Shown here in pieces: positions 14,618 to 24,554 of a stretch of 64,000 nucleotides of DNA. This DNA comes from Streptomyces sp. R33 (GTDB lineage: Bacteria; Actinomycetota; Actinomycetes; Streptomycetales; Streptomycetaceae). The stretch's first letter is position 1. The number at the start of each line of letters is the position of its first letter. The stretch spans positions 1,054,001-1,118,000 of the forward strand of contig NZ_CP165727.1 of assembly GCF_041200175.1 (NCBI RefSeq). The letters run 5' to 3'. The notes beneath the pieces were generated by a model that worked only from the letters and a program-made list of their open reading frames with translations, was not told the origin of the DNA and searched no databases. The position numbers were made by a program, and so were the translations under genes.

Positions 14618-15673
14618 ATGAACGTGAACCACTCCGCACCCGGACGCCGACCCTCCGCGTCCCGCAGACGCAACCTGCCCGGCCCGCTGCCCACCGCCGC
14701 GGTCGCCGTGGCGCTCGCCTTCGCCGCCGCCTGCAGCGGCCCCGCCGCCGAGGGCGGTTCCGCCAAGAGTCCGGCCGCCGGCGCGTCCGGCGCCAAGCCG
14801 GCTGCCGGAAACGGATCCCTGCACATCGCGGTCATCAGCCACGGCGGTCCCGGCGACGCGTTCTGGAACGTGGTGAAGAACGGTTCCACCGACGCGGGCA
14901 AGCAGCTCGGCGTACAGGTGGACTACAACTCCGACCCGGACCCCTCCGGCCAGGCCAAACTGATCGACAACGCGGTCGCCCAGCACGTCGGCGGCCTGGT
15001 CGTCTCGATGGCCAACCCCGACGCCCTCCAGAGTTCGGTCAAGGCCGCCGTCGCGGCCGGGATCCCGGTGATCACCATCAACTCGGGATCCGCCAAGAGC
15101 CGCGAGTTCGGCGCCATCGGGCACGTGGGCCAGGAGGAATCGGTCGCCGGTGAGGGCGCGGGCGCCAAGCTCAGGCAGAGCGGACGCCACAAGGTCCTCT
15201 GCGTGATCCACGAGGCGGGCAACATCGGCCTCAACCAGCGCTGCGACGGCGCCCGCAAGGGCTTCGGCGGCGACGTGGTCAACCTCCAGGTCGACGCCGC
15301 CAACCCGACCGACGTACTGTCCCGGATCCGCGGCGCCCTCCAGGCCGACCCCGCGGTCGACGGCGTCCTCACGCTCAACGCCCAGATAGCCGCGACGGCC
15401 ACCGAAGCGGTCAAGGCCCTCAACTCCAAGGCACAGGTGGCCACCTTCGACCTCAACACCGACGTGATCGGCGCCGTCAAGGCCGGCACCATCACCTTCG
15501 CCGTGGACCAGCAGCAGTACGAGCAGGGTTACCTGCCCGTCGTCATGCTGAAGCTCCAGCACGACAACGGCAACACCGTCGGCGGCGGCCTGCCCGTTTT
15601 CACCGGCCCCGCCTTCGTCGATGCGTCCAACGTCGACCAGGTGGCGAAGTACGCGGCCCGGGGCACCCGATGA
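14618..15673 (+). CDS. Sugar (probably inositol) ABC transporter binding lipoprotein
   Basis: 351 residues, ATG 14618 with GGAGG 9 bases upstream. The N-terminus is a lipoprotein signal ending in the lipobox FAAAC, with Cys39 as the lipidated residue. The mature part is a type 1 periplasmic-binding fold: [69 protein letters not shown] and a C-terminal [16 protein letters not shown]. This pattern is that of ribose/inositol-type binding proteins. It is the first gene of an operon with permease, ATPase and inositol-degrading enzymes, so myo-inositol or a related cyclitol is the likely ligand. The substrate is inferred from context only. Confidence 0.88.
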   Translation: MNVNHSAPGRRPSASRRRNLPGPLPTAAVAVALAFAAACSGPAAEGGSAKSPAAGASGAKPAAGNGSLHIAVISHGGPGDAFWNVVKNGSTDAGKQLGVQVDYNSDPDPSGQAKLIDNAVAQHVGGLVVSMANPDALQSSVKAAVAAGIPVITINSGSAKSREFGAIGHVGQEESVAGEGAGAKLRQSGRHKVLCVIHEAGNIGLNQRCDGARKGFGGDVVNLQVDAANPTDVLSRIRGALQADPAVDGVLTLNAQIAATATEAVKALNSKAQVATFDLNTDVIGAVKAGTITFAVDQQQYEQGYLPVVMLKLQHDNGNTVGGGLPVFTGPAFVDASNVDQVAKYAARGTR

Positions 15674-16746
15674 CCGCAACCTCCCCCGCCCGAACTACCC
15701 CCGCCACCCCGCAGCAGGGTTCCGGGCCGGACGAGCGGCTCGCCCGGCGCGGCCCACTGGGCCGGCTGCTGTTGCGGCCCGAACTCGGCGCCCTCCTCGG
15801 CGCGTTGCTCGTCTTCACCTTCTTCTCCGCGGTCACCGGCCAGTTCCTCAGCCCGCTGGGCGCGGCGACCTGGCTCGACGACTCGGCGACGCTCGGCATC
15901 GTCGCCGTCGCCGTCGCCCTGCTCATGATCGGCGGCGAGTTCGACCTCTCCGCCGGGGTGATGACGGCGTCCACGGCCCTGGTGACCGCACTGCTCTCGG
16001 TCGAACTCGGCTGGAACGTCTGGCTCGCGCTCCTCGTCGCGCTGGCCTTCGCCCTCGGCGTGGGAGCCCTCAACGGCTGGCTGGTCATGCGCACCGGGCT
16101 GCCGAGCTTCATCGTCACCCTCGGCTCGTTCCTCGCCCTCCAGGGCCTCAACCTCGGCGTGACCCGCGCGGTGACAGGAAGCGTGCAGGTCAGCGGTATG
16201 CGCAGTACGCCGGGCTTCGAATCGGCAGGCTATGTTTTCGCCTCCACCATCGACATCGGGGGGACGTCGTTCCAGATCTCGCTGGTGTGGTGGGTCGTGG
16301 CGACGGTGCTCGCCTCGCTCGTCCTGATGCGCACCCGCGGCGGAAACTGGATCTTCGCGGTGGGCGGCTCGGCACTGAGTGCCCGTCAGGTGGGCGTACC
16401 CGTCGAGCGTACGAAGATCGTGCTGTTCATGACCACGGCGACCGCCGCCTGGCTGGTCGGCACCATCAACATCCTGCGGTTCACCACCGTGCAGGCCAAC
16501 CAGGGTGTCGGGCTGGAGTTCCAGTACATCATCGCCGCGGTCATCGGCGGCTGCCTGATGACCGGCGGGTACGGCTCGGCGGTCGGCGCCGCGATCGGCG
16601 CGCTCATCTTCGGCATGGCCCGCCAGGGCATCGTCTTCGCCCAGTGGAACAGCGACTGGTTCATGGCGTTCCTCGGCGTGATGCTGCTCTCCGCCGTCCT
16701 GGTCAACAACACGTTCCGGCGTCGGGCGGAAAGGGTACGGCGATGA
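15670..16746 (+). CDS. Sugar ABC transporter permease (inositol uptake)
   Basis: 358 residues in an ATGA overlap with the binding-protein gene. A cytoplasmic N-terminus of about 35 residues is followed by roughly ten hydrophobic helices. The RbsC/branched-chain-type permease signature is present: [21 protein letters not shown] near residues 97-117, [27 protein letters not shown], and the C-terminal [22 protein letters not shown]. Only one permease gene is present, so the pore is probably a homodimer. It is translationally coupled at both ends. Confidence 0.9.
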   Translation: MTATSPARTTPATPQQGSGPDERLARRGPLGRLLLRPELGALLGALLVFTFFSAVTGQFLSPLGAATWLDDSATLGIVAVAVALLMIGGEFDLSAGVMTASTALVTALLSVELGWNVWLALLVALAFALGVGALNGWLVMRTGLPSFIVTLGSFLALQGLNLGVTRAVTGSVQVSGMRSTPGFESAGYVFASTIDIGGTSFQISLVWWVVATVLASLVLMRTRGGNWIFAVGGSALSARQVGVPVERTKIVLFMTTATAAWLVGTINILRFTTVQANQGVGLEFQYIIAAVIGGCLMTGGYGSAVGAAIGALIFGMARQGIVFAQWNSDWFMAFLGVMLLSAVLVNNTFRRRAERVRR

Positions 16747-17555
16747 AGGACGCATCCCGGGCGCTGCGCCCGCTGCTGGAGGCCAAGGGCATCGGCAAGT
16801 CGTACGGCTCCGTCATCGCGCTGCGCGACGTGAGCGCGGTCGTCCATCCCGGCCAGGTGACCTGTGTCCTGGGCGACAACGGAGCCGGCAAGTCCACCCT
16901 GATCAAGATCCTGGCCGGTGCGCACCAGCACACCGGCGGCCAACTCCTCCTCGACGGCGAGCCGGTGCACTTCCCCTCACCGCGCGCGGCACTCGACCGG
17001 GGTATCGCCACGGTGTTCCAGGACCTCTCGGTCGTGCCGCTGATGAGCGTGTGGCGCAACTTCTTCCTCGGCTCCGAGCCCGTACGCCGCTTCGGGCCGG
17101 TGCGCCTCCTCGACCGGAGGTACGGCCGGGATACGGCCCGTACGGCACTGCGCGAGATGGGCATCGACCTGCGCGACGTCGAGCAGCCGGTCGGGACGCT
17201 GTCGGGTGGCGAGCGGCAGTGCGTCGCCATCGCGCGGGCGGTCCACTTCGGGGCCCGGGTGCTCATTCTGGACGAACCGACCGCGGCGCTCGGCGTCAAG
17301 CAGGCCGGTGTGGTGCTGCGTTACGTGGCACAGGCGCGGGACCGGGGTCTCGGCGTGGTCCTGATCACGCACAACCCGCACCACGCCTACCCGGTCGGCG
17401 ACCGGTTCCTGCTCCTCAAGCGGGGCCGCAGCCTGGGCTGTTTCGAGAAGGCCGACATCTCGCTGGCCGAGCTGACCCGCCAGATGGCCGGCGGAGCCGA
17501 ACTCGAGGCCCTGGAGCACGAACTCCGCTCGCCCGAGCCCGCGCCCGCCGACTGA
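16743..17555 (+). CDS. Sugar ABC transporter ATPase (inositol uptake)
   Basis: 270 residues, ATGA overlap with the permease stop. Walker A is GDNGAGKST, the signature is LSGGERQ, Walker B is [11 protein letters not shown] and the switch His is in [10 protein letters not shown]. It has a single ATPase domain, so it is of the short type rather than the double-domain RbsA form that often accompanies this permease family. With the two upstream genes it completes a minimal three-gene importer. Confidence 0.93.
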   Translation: MKDASRALRPLLEAKGIGKSYGSVIALRDVSAVVHPGQVTCVLGDNGAGKSTLIKILAGAHQHTGGQLLLDGEPVHFPSPRAALDRGIATVFQDLSVVPLMSVWRNFFLGSEPVRRFGPVRLLDRRYGRDTARTALREMGIDLRDVEQPVGTLSGGERQCVAIARAVHFGARVLILDEPTAALGVKQAGVVLRYVAQARDRGLGVVLITHNPHHAYPVGDRFLLLKRGRSLGCFEKADISLAELTRQMAGGAELEALEHELRSPEPAPAD

Positions 17556-17614
17556 CGACAGCCCGGCCACTCCCTCTTCTCCCCCTGCTCTCCGCTCCGT
17601 CGAAAGGCGACACC

Positions 17615-18658
17615 ATGCGCGTCGGTCTTCTGGGAACGGGCCGCATCGGCTCCTTCCACGCCAGAACACTGGCCACCCACCCCGCGGTCACCGAACTCCT
17701 GGTGGCCGACACCGATCCCGCCCGCGCCCACGACGTGGCGGGCACGCTCGCGGACGCCCGGGCATCCGTCGCCGCTCTCGACTCGGTCGAGGCCGTGCTC
17801 CGGGCAGGCGTCGACGCCGTGGTCATCGCGACCGCCACCGACGCCCATTCTGATCTGATCATCCGCGCCGCCCGGGCCGGGCTCCCCACGTACTGCGAGA
17901 AGCCGATCGCCACCGACGTACCGGGCACCCTCGCCGCTCTGCGCGAGGTGGAGCGCTGCGGCACCGCCCTCCAGCTCGGCTTCCAGCGGCGCTTCGACGC
18001 CGGGTACGGTGCCGTCCGCGAGGCGGTCCGCACCGGCGGCCTCGGCTTCGTGCACACCATCCGGGCCGTCACCGCCGACCCGGCCCCGCCGCCGGCCTCG
18101 TACGTCCCCACCTCCGGCGGCCTCTTCCGGGACTGCTGCGTCCACGACTTCGACATCGTCCGCTGGGTCACCGGCCGCGAGGTGGTCAGCGTCTTCGCCA
18201 CCGGCTCCAACCTCGGCGAGCCGTTCTTCTCCGAGGCCGGTGACGTCGACACGGCGGCGGCGCTCCTGACCCTCGACGACGGCACCCTGGTCAGCTGCAA
18301 CGCCACTCGCTACAACGGCGCCGGGTACGACGTGCGCATGGAGGTCTCCGGCAGCCGGGGCACCCTGGTCGCCGGCCTCGACGCCCGGGCTCCGCTGTAC
18401 TCGGCCGAACCCGACGGCCCCAAGGCTCCGGCCGACCCGTGGCCCGATTTCCTCGCCCGCTTCCACGACGCCTACGTCGCCGAGCTGGACGCCTTCCTCG
18501 ATGTCGCGCGGGGCCTGCGCCCCACCCCCTGCAGCGGGCACGACGCCCTCGAGGCGCTGCTCGTCGCCGAGGCCTGCGAACTCTCCCGGCGGCTCGGCAG
18601 CCCGGTCCGCGTCGACGACGTCCGCGCCGGAGCCGGAGCCGGAGGGGATGCCCGATGA
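17615..18658 (+). CDS. iolG: Inositol 2-dehydrogenase-like oxidoreductase
   Basis: 347 residues, ATG 17615 with GAAAGG upstream. This is a Gfo/Idh/MocA-family NAD(P) enzyme: the N-terminal Rossmann motif is GLLGTGRIGSFHA, the conserved catalytic Lys is in YCEKPIATDV, and the catalytic His/Asp pair is in CCVHDFDIVRWVTG. The first step of myo-inositol catabolism, oxidation to scyllo-inosose, fits both the sequence and the operon. Members of the family vary in substrate, so scyllo-inositol or another cyclitol cannot be excluded. The downstream gene overlaps by ATGA. Confidence 0.88.
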   Translation: MRVGLLGTGRIGSFHARTLATHPAVTELLVADTDPARAHDVAGTLADARASVAALDSVEAVLRAGVDAVVIATATDAHSDLIIRAARAGLPTYCEKPIATDVPGTLAALREVERCGTALQLGFQRRFDAGYGAVREAVRTGGLGFVHTIRAVTADPAPPPASYVPTSGGLFRDCCVHDFDIVRWVTGREVVSVFATGSNLGEPFFSEAGDVDTAAALLTLDDGTLVSCNATRYNGAGYDVRMEVSGSRGTLVAGLDARAPLYSAEPDGPKAPADPWPDFLARFHDAYVAELDAFLDVARGLRPTPCSGHDALEALLVAEACELSRRLGSPVRVDDVRAGAGAGGDAR

Positions 18659-19572
18659 GCACGGCGGACACCACCCGGCCCCTGGCCGCCCGGATCGCCG
18701 CGGCCCCGATCTCCTGGGGCGTGTGCGAGGTCCCCGGCTGGGGCCATCAGATGTCGCCCGCCCGGGTGCTGCGCGAGATGCGGGAACTGGGCCTCACGGC
18801 CACCGAGTTCGGGCCCGACGGATTCCTGCCGGATGCCCCGGGCGAACGCCTCGCCGTACTCGGCGCGCACGGCATGCGCGCGGTGGGCGGCTTCGTCCCC
18901 GCCGTGCTGCACGATCCGGACTTCGACCCGCTGCCCGCGGTCCGCGCGGCCCTCGCCGCCTTCGCCGCCTGCTCCGCGGACACGCTCGTACTCGCCGCGG
19001 CCACAGGCCTGGACGGGTACGACAGCCGCCCGAGCCTCGGCTCCGACGGCTGGCGCACCCTCCTCGCCCGCCTCGACTCCCTCGCCGCCGCCGCCCGCGA
19101 GTACGGCATCACCGCCACCCTCCACCCCCATGTGGGCACGATGGTCGAGCGGGTGGACGAGGTCCTGCGGGTCCTCGACGGCAGCGGCGTCCCTCTCTGC
19201 CTGGACACCGGCCACCTCCTCGTCGGCGGCACGGACCCGCTCGCGCTGGCCCGCCGGGACCCCGGCCGGATCGCCCACGTCCACCTCAAGGACGTCGACG
19301 CCGGGGCGGCCGAGCAGGTCCGCGCCGGCCGGCTCGGCTACACCGCCGCCGTCGCAGCCGGCATGTACCGGCCGCTCGGCCAGGGCGATGCGCAGATCGC
19401 GGAACTGGTCGGGCTGCTGGAGGGCAGCGGGTACGACGGCTGGTACGTCATGGAGCAGGACGCCGTCCTCACCGCCGAGCCCGCGCCCGGCGAGGGGCCC
19501 GTCCGTGACGTCACCGCCGGGCTGCGGCTCCTCGCCGATCTCGGCGCCGGCCGGTGGGCGGTCGGCCGATGA
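18655..19572 (+). CDS. iolE: Inosose dehydratase-type TIM-barrel protein (IolE-like)
   Basis: 305 residues in an ATGA overlap with the dehydrogenase gene. The N-terminus AAPISWGVCEVPGWGHQM and TATEFGPDGFLP are very close to IolE proteins. The metal-binding barrel residues are visible as ATLHPHVGTMVE, LCLDTGHLLVGG, IAHVHLKDVD and the final YVMEQD Glu. IolE dehydrates scyllo-inosose to 3D-3,5/4-trihydroxycyclohexane-1,2-dione, the substrate of IolD, whose gene closes the operon. An IolI/IolH-type isomerase role is the alternative, since the families are closely related. Confidence 0.8.
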   Translation: MSTADTTRPLAARIAAAPISWGVCEVPGWGHQMSPARVLREMRELGLTATEFGPDGFLPDAPGERLAVLGAHGMRAVGGFVPAVLHDPDFDPLPAVRAALAAFAACSADTLVLAAATGLDGYDSRPSLGSDGWRTLLARLDSLAAAAREYGITATLHPHVGTMVERVDEVLRVLDGSGVPLCLDTGHLLVGGTDPLALARRDPGRIAHVHLKDVDAGAAEQVRAGRLGYTAAVAAGMYRPLGQGDAQIAELVGLLEGSGYDGWYVMEQDAVLTAEPAPGEGPVRDVTAGLRLLADLGAGRWAVGR

Positions 19573-20642
19573 GCACCACGGGCACCGCTGCGGGCGGGGG
19601 CCGGATCCCGTCGTACGACCTGGTGGCCCTGGGCCGCGTGGGGGTCGACCTCTACCCTCAGCAGACCGGCGTGCCCCTGGCCGATGTGCAGACCTTCGCC
19701 AAATCGCTCGGCGGTACGGCCACCAACGTCGCCGTGGCCGCCACCCGGCACGGTCTGCGCACCGCGGTCGTCACCGGGGTGGGGGAGGACCCCTTCGGTC
19801 CGTACGTACGGCGGACGCTGCGCGCGTTCGGTGTGGACGACCGCCAGGTGGTCACCGTCCCCGGCACTCAGACCCCGGTGGTGTTCTGCGAAATGCACCC
19901 GCCGGACGACTTCCCGCTCGTCTTCTACCGGCGGCCCGTCGCCCCCGACCAGTGCATCGCCCCGGACGCCCTGGACCTCGACGTCATCCGTGCCGCGGCG
20001 ATCGTCTGGATCACCGGCGGCGGACTGGCCGTCGACCCGTCCCGGAGCACCACCCTGCTCGCGGCGGCCCGGCGCGCGCCCGGCGCCGACGTGGTGTTCG
20101 ACCTCGACTGGCGCCCGTCCTTCTGGGACGACCCGTCCGAGGCCCCCGCCTGGTACGCGCAGGGTCTGGAACTCGCCACCGTCGCCGTCGGCAACCGCGA
20201 CGAGACCGAGGTCGCCGTCGGTACCCGGGACCCCGACCGGGCCGCCGACCTGCTGCTGGAGCGGGGCGTACGGCTCGCCGTCGTCAAGCAGGGACCGGCG
20301 GGCGTCCTGGCCCGTACCGCCACCGAGGAGGTCCGGGTCTCCCCCTTGGCGGTCAAGGTCGTCAACGGACTGGGCGCCGGTGACGCGTTCGGCGGCGCGC
20401 TGGCCGCCGGGCTGCGCCGGGGCCGGCCGCTGCGGGAGGTCGTCGAGACCGCCAACGCGGCCGGCGCCCTCGTCGCCGGACGCCTCGCGTGCGCCGATGA
20501 CATGCCCGAACCCCACGAGATCCGGGCGCTGCTCGCCCGCCACTGGCGGCGGCGTCCGGACGATCCGGTCCTGGCCGTCCCGCCGGCCGCACACCGGCTG
20601 AGGGACCCCCGTACCGAAGGCCACCGAGAGATGATCGTATGA
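19569..20642 (+). CDS. iolC: 5-dehydro-2-deoxygluconokinase
   Basis: 357 residues from ATG 19569, ATGA overlap with the previous stop. PfkB-family kinase: N-terminal VALGRVGVDLYP, sugar-binding KSLGGTATNVAVAATRHG, ATP-site GNRDETEVAVG and VVKQGPAGVLA, and the catalytic GLGAGDAFGGAL, whose Asp is the base. IolC phosphorylates 2-deoxy-5-keto-gluconate. The protein is the single-domain form, not the IolC-IolJ fusion seen in some bacteria; the aldolase role is likely taken by the next gene. Confidence 0.93.
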   Translation: MSTTGTAAGGGRIPSYDLVALGRVGVDLYPQQTGVPLADVQTFAKSLGGTATNVAVAATRHGLRTAVVTGVGEDPFGPYVRRTLRAFGVDDRQVVTVPGTQTPVVFCEMHPPDDFPLVFYRRPVAPDQCIAPDALDLDVIRAAAIVWITGGGLAVDPSRSTTLLAAARRAPGADVVFDLDWRPSFWDDPSEAPAWYAQGLELATVAVGNRDETEVAVGTRDPDRAADLLLERGVRLAVVKQGPAGVLARTATEEVRVSPLAVKVVNGLGAGDAFGGALAAGLRRGRPLREVVETANAAGALVAGRLACADDMPEPHEIRALLARHWRRRPDDPVLAVPPAAHRLRDPRTEGHREMIV

Positions 20643-21571
20643 CCGAGACCGCCGTGGCCGCCACGCCGACCGCATGCTCCCCGCCCCTCGTGCGGCGGCC
20701 GTTCGACCTCAGCTCCCTCACCGAGCTGCGGGCCTGCGACCCCGAGGCCGTCCGACTGCTGGTCCGCCGGCGCCCGCGGTTCGACCGGGCACGGCTGGCC
20801 CGCCCGATGTTCGTCCTGGCCGCCGACCATCCGGCGCGCGGTGCCATGGCCGCCGGCGGCGACCCCGCCGCCATGGGCGACCGGCACGAGCTGCTGGCCC
20901 GCTGCGCCGAGGCGCTCGCGCGTCCCGGTGTGGACGGCTTCCTCGGCACCGCCGATCTGGTCGAGGACCTGACCCTGCTCGGGGCCCTGGACGGCAAGCT
21001 GGTGCTCGGCTCGATGAACCGGGGCGGCCTGAGCGGCGCCACGTTCGAGATGGACGACCGGTTCACCGGGTACGACGCCGCCGGCATCGCCGACTCCGGT
21101 CTCGACGGCGGGAAGATGCTGCTGCGCATCGATCCGCACGACTCGCGCACCATCAGGACCCTGGAGAGCGCCGCCCGGGCGGCGGACGCGCTCAACGAGC
21201 GATCGCTCATGGCGATGATCGAACCGTTCAGCTCCCGCCGGCAGCGGGGCAGGATCGTCAACCTGCTGACCGCGGACGAGCAGATGTGGGCGAACAACAT
21301 CGCCCAGGGCCTGGGCCGTACGACCGCGCACACCTGGCTGAAGCTCCCGATCGTCGCGGACATGGAACGGATGATGTCCTCGACGACGCTGCCGACGATG
21401 CTGCTGGGCGGCGAGGGCGGCCCGGACCGCGACGCGATGTACGAGTCCTGGCGCCAGGCCCTGCGCATCCCGCAGGTACGCGGGCTCATGATCGGGCGCA
21501 CCGTGCTGTATCCGCCGGACGGGGACGTCGCCCGGGCCGTCGACACGGCCGTCGGCCTGCTGGACCGCTGA
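20639..21571 (+). CDS. Cgl0159-family (beta/alpha)8 aldolase-like protein
   Basis: 310 residues, starting in an ATGA overlap with iolC. The family is defined by the actinobacterial protein Cgl0159, found in inositol clusters. Visible features include MFVLAADHPARGAM (a barrel strand with AADHP), GFLGTADLVEDLTLLGAL, GSMNRGGLSGATFEMDDRF, GKMLLRIDPHDSRT, AHTWLKLPIVADMERM and a C-terminal LMIGRTVLYPPDGDV phosphate-binding loop. By position it is the presumed replacement for IolJ, splitting 2-deoxy-5-keto-gluconate 6-phosphate into DHAP and malonic semialdehyde. Confidence 0.85.
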   Translation: MTETAVAATPTACSPPLVRRPFDLSSLTELRACDPEAVRLLVRRRPRFDRARLARPMFVLAADHPARGAMAAGGDPAAMGDRHELLARCAEALARPGVDGFLGTADLVEDLTLLGALDGKLVLGSMNRGGLSGATFEMDDRFTGYDAAGIADSGLDGGKMLLRIDPHDSRTIRTLESAARAADALNERSLMAMIEPFSSRRQRGRIVNLLTADEQMWANNIAQGLGRTTAHTWLKLPIVADMERMMSSTTLPTMLLGGEGGPDRDAMYESWRQALRIPQVRGLMIGRTVLYPPDGDVARAVDTAVGLLDR

Positions 21572-21644
21572 ACCCCTGCCGCCTCATCCCGCCCTCCCCC
21601 GCCCGCCTCCCGCCCTCGCGCCGGCCCCGTACCAGGAGCACCAC

Positions 21645-22562
21645 GTGACACATCTCCACCTGCCCGACGGCGCCGCCGCGCGGGACGGCTACCGCTGCCG
21701 GATCGACCCGGAGTCCGCCGGCTGGACCCACACCTCCCTGCGGATCCTCGACCTGGCACCGGGCGGCTCCCACACCCTCGAAACCGGCGACAGCGAATGG
21801 ATCCTGCTGCCGCTGTCCGGCGCGGCCGAGGTCGTGTGCGAGGGTGCGCGGCTGCTGCTGCACGGACGTCCGGACGTGTTCAGCGCCGTCAGCGATTTCG
21901 CGTACCTGCCGCGGGACGCGACGGCCCGGGTCGACTCGGCGGGAGGAGGCCGTTTCGCTCTCTGCGGGGCCCGCTGCACCTCGAAGCTCCCGCTGCGCTA
22001 CGGACCGGCGTCCGGGGTGCCGGTCGAGATCCGCGGGGCCGGCCGGGCCGCCCGCCAGGTCAACAACTTCGCCTCCGCCGAGGCCTTCGAGGCGGACCGG
22101 CTGATCGCGGTCGAGGTCCTGACCCCGGCCGGGAACTGGTCCTCGTACCCGCCGCACAAGCACGACCAGGACCGGCCGGGCGTGGAGTCCCGGCTGGAGG
22201 AGATCTACTGGTTCGCCATCGGCGAGGGTCCGTGCGGGAGCGCGCGCAGCGGCGAGGGCAAGTGCGAGGGCATGGGCTACCACCGCGTCTATCCCTCGGG
22301 CGCGGGCGGTCCCTCCGACGTCCTGGCCGAAGTCCGCACGGGTGACGCCGTCCTGGTGCCCGACGGCTGGCACGGTCCGTCCATGGCCGCTCCCGGCTAC
22401 CCCATGTACTACCTCAACGTGATGGCCGGTCCGAGCGCGGAGCGGCGCTGGCTGATCTGCGACGACCCCGCGCACGCCTGGATCCGCGGGACCTGGCCGG
22501 ACGAGCCCGCGGACCCCCGGCTGCCCCTCTACACCGCCCCGTCCCCGGAAGGCACGCGCTGA
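21645..22562 (+). CDS. iolB: 5-deoxy-glucuronate isomerase
   Basis: 305 residues from GTG 21645, AGGAG 8 bases upstream. IolB is a double-cupin isomerase converting 5-deoxyglucuronate to 2-deoxy-5-keto-gluconate. The metal site is visible in SSYPPHKHDQDRPGVESRLEE (positions about 165-185), with HKH and Glu, and in VPDGWHGP. The N-terminal cupin carries GGSHTLETGDSEWILLPLSG. The stop and the iolD start share a base (TGATG). Confidence 0.93.
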   Translation: MTHLHLPDGAAARDGYRCRIDPESAGWTHTSLRILDLAPGGSHTLETGDSEWILLPLSGAAEVVCEGARLLLHGRPDVFSAVSDFAYLPRDATARVDSAGGGRFALCGARCTSKLPLRYGPASGVPVEIRGAGRAARQVNNFASAEAFEADRLIAVEVLTPAGNWSSYPPHKHDQDRPGVESRLEEIYWFAIGEGPCGSARSGEGKCEGMGYHRVYPSGAGGPSDVLAEVRTGDAVLVPDGWHGPSMAAPGYPMYYLNVMAGPSAERRWLICDDPAHAWIRGTWPDEPADPRLPLYTAPSPEGTR

Positions 22563-24484
22563 TGCTGCCCCCGCCCGACACCGCCTCCGCAGCCGACTCC
22601 CCCGCGGTCCGGCTGACCACCGCGCAGGCGCTCGTACGCTTCCTCTCCCGCCAGTACACGGAGCGCGACGGCCACCGGCAGCGCCTGATCACGGCCTGCT
22701 GGGGCATCCTCGGCCACGGGAACGTGGCCGGCCTCGGCCAGGCGCTGGCCGAGGCGGCGGCGCAGGACCCTGCGGGCCTGCCCTTCCTCCAGGGCCGCAA
22801 CGAGCAGTCGATGGTCCATGCCGCCGTCGGGTACGCCCGCCAGAGCGGGCGCCTGAGCACGCACGCGGTGACCACCTCGATCGGCCCCGGTGCGACCAAC
22901 CTCGTCACGGGGGCCGCCCTCGCCACGATCAACCGGATCCCGGTGCTGCTCCTGCCCGGCGACGTGTTCGCGGGCCGGCCGGCCGACCCGGTGCTGCAAC
23001 AGCTCGAGACCCCGTGGGCCGGCGACGTGAGCGTGAACGACACGCTCCGGCCCGTCTCCCGCTTCTTCGACCGGATCTGGCGGCCGGAGATGCTGATCCC
23101 CGCGGCACTCCAGGCGATGCGGGTGCTCACCGATCCGGTCGACACCGGCGCCGTCACCCTGGCCCTCCCCCAGGACGTCCAGGCCCAGGCCCACGACTGG
23201 CCCGAGGAGTTCTTCGCCGACCGGGTGTGGCACATCCGCCGCCCGCAGCCCGACCTCGGCGAACTCGACCGCGCCGTACGGCTGATCCGGGCCGCCGAGC
23301 GCCCGCTGATCGTGGCCGGCGGAGGCGTCCACCACAGCGCCGCCGAGGATGCACTGCGCGCACTGGCGGACGCCACCGGGATCCCGGTCGCCGAAACGCA
23401 GGCCGGGCGGGGCGTGCTGGACTGGGACCATCCGTCGGCCCTCGGCGGCCTCGGCCACACCGGGACGGCTGCGGCCAACGACGTGGCGCGACGGGCCGAC
23501 GTGGTGATCGGCGTCGGCACCCGCTGGAGCGACTTCACGACGGCCTCGGCCACGCTGTTCGCCGGGCCCGGCGTCCGGTTCGTCAACGTCAACGTCGCGG
23601 CCTCGGACGGCCACAAGCTCGCCGGGCAGCCGCTGGTCGCGGATGCCCGCGCCGCCCTGGAGGCGCTGACCGCGCGCCTGGGCACGTACCGGGTCCCGGA
23701 GAGCCACCGGGCGCAGTACCGCGACGGGGTGGCGCGCTGGCAGCGCGCCGTCGACGAGGCCGTCGCGGCCCCCGACGGCAGCCGCCCGCCCACGCAGGCC
23801 CAGCTGCTGGGCGTCCTGGGCGAACTCCTGGAGCCGACCGACGTCGTCGTCAACGCGGCCGGATCGATGCCCGGCGATCTCCACAGGCTGTGGCGTCCGC
23901 GCGAGCGCCGCCAATACCACGTCGAGTACGGCTATTCGTGCATGGGTTACGAGATCCCGGCCGCGCTCGGTGTCCGGCTCGCCGCGCCGGAGCGCGAGGT
24001 GTTCGCGCTGGTGGGCGACGGCACGTACCTGATGATGCCGACGGAACTGGTGACGGCCGTCCAGGAGGGCATCAAGATCATCCCCGTGCTGGTGCAGAAC
24101 CACGGCTACGCGTCCATCGGAGCCCTGTCCGAGAGCGTGGGCGCGGAACGCTACGGCACCGACTACCGCTTCCGCACGGCCGACGGGCGCTATGCGGGCC
24201 GTCCGCTGCCGGTCGATCTCGCCGCCAACATGGAGAGCCTGGGAGTCGGCGTGCTGTGCCCGCGCACGGTCGCGGAGCTGCGGCAGGCGGTGCTCGACGC
24301 CAGGAAGGCGGAGCGGCCCACGGCGATCTACGTCGAGACGGCGCCCCCGGCACCGGACCTGCCGGCCCTGGCGTCCCACGCCTGGTGGGAGGTCGCGGTG
24401 GCGGAGGTCTCCGCGTCCCCCGCCGCCCGCGAAGCCAGGAAGCGCTACGAGAGCGAGAGGCGCGCCCAGCGCCGGCACCTGTGA
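22562..24484 (+). CDS. iolD: 3D-(3,5/4)-trihydroxycyclohexane-1,2-dione acylhydrolase
   Basis: 640 residues, ATG overlapping the iolB stop by one base. It is a ThDP-dependent ring-opening hydrolase: the activating Glu is in GRNEQSMVHAAVGYARQ, the middle domain follows, and the ThDP motif is GDGTYLMMPTELVTAVQEGI with the Asn in VQNHGYASIG. Length and domain order match IolD. It is the last gene of the inositol operon. The pathway's final step, methylmalonate-semialdehyde dehydrogenase (IolA), has no gene in the window. Confidence 0.95.
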   Translation: MLPPPDTASAADSPAVRLTTAQALVRFLSRQYTERDGHRQRLITACWGILGHGNVAGLGQALAEAAAQDPAGLPFLQGRNEQSMVHAAVGYARQSGRLSTHAVTTSIGPGATNLVTGAALATINRIPVLLLPGDVFAGRPADPVLQQLETPWAGDVSVNDTLRPVSRFFDRIWRPEMLIPAALQAMRVLTDPVDTGAVTLALPQDVQAQAHDWPEEFFADRVWHIRRPQPDLGELDRAVRLIRAAERPLIVAGGGVHHSAAEDALRALADATGIPVAETQAGRGVLDWDHPSALGGLGHTGTAAANDVARRADVVIGVGTRWSDFTTASATLFAGPGVRFVNVNVAASDGHKLAGQPLVADARAALEALTARLGTYRVPESHRAQYRDGVARWQRAVDEAVAAPDGSRPPTQAQLLGVLGELLEPTDVVVNAAGSMPGDLHRLWRPRERRQYHVEYGYSCMGYEIPAALGVRLAAPEREVFALVGDGTYLMMPTELVTAVQEGIKIIPVLVQNHGYASIGALSESVGAERYGTDYRFRTADGRYAGRPLPVDLAANMESLGVGVLCPRTVAELRQAVLDARKAERPTAIYVETAPPAPDLPALASHAWWEVAVAEVSASPAAREARKRYESERRAQRRHL

Positions 24485-24513
24485 CCGGTGCGGACGGTCC
24501 TCAGATGCCCGAG

Positions 24514-24542
24514 ACCGGCAGCCGGGCGTCCCGGCTGCCGGT
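24514..24542. terminator. Hairpin terminator between iolD and the P450 gene
   Basis: ACCGGCAGCCGGG-CGT-CCCGGCTGCCGGT is a perfect 13-base-pair stem with a 3-base loop, 30 bases past the iolD stop and between convergent genes. There is no T-run, as is usual in Streptomyces. It can work in both directions. Confidence 0.75.
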
Positions 24543-24554
24543 ACCCGAAGGCGC

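Noticed and set aside
15621..16742. An N-terminal extension of the ABC ATPase frame back through the permease gene
   Set aside because: The extension is an Arg/Pro shadow of the permease in another frame; the ATG at 16743 overlaps the permease stop as the other genes in the operon do.
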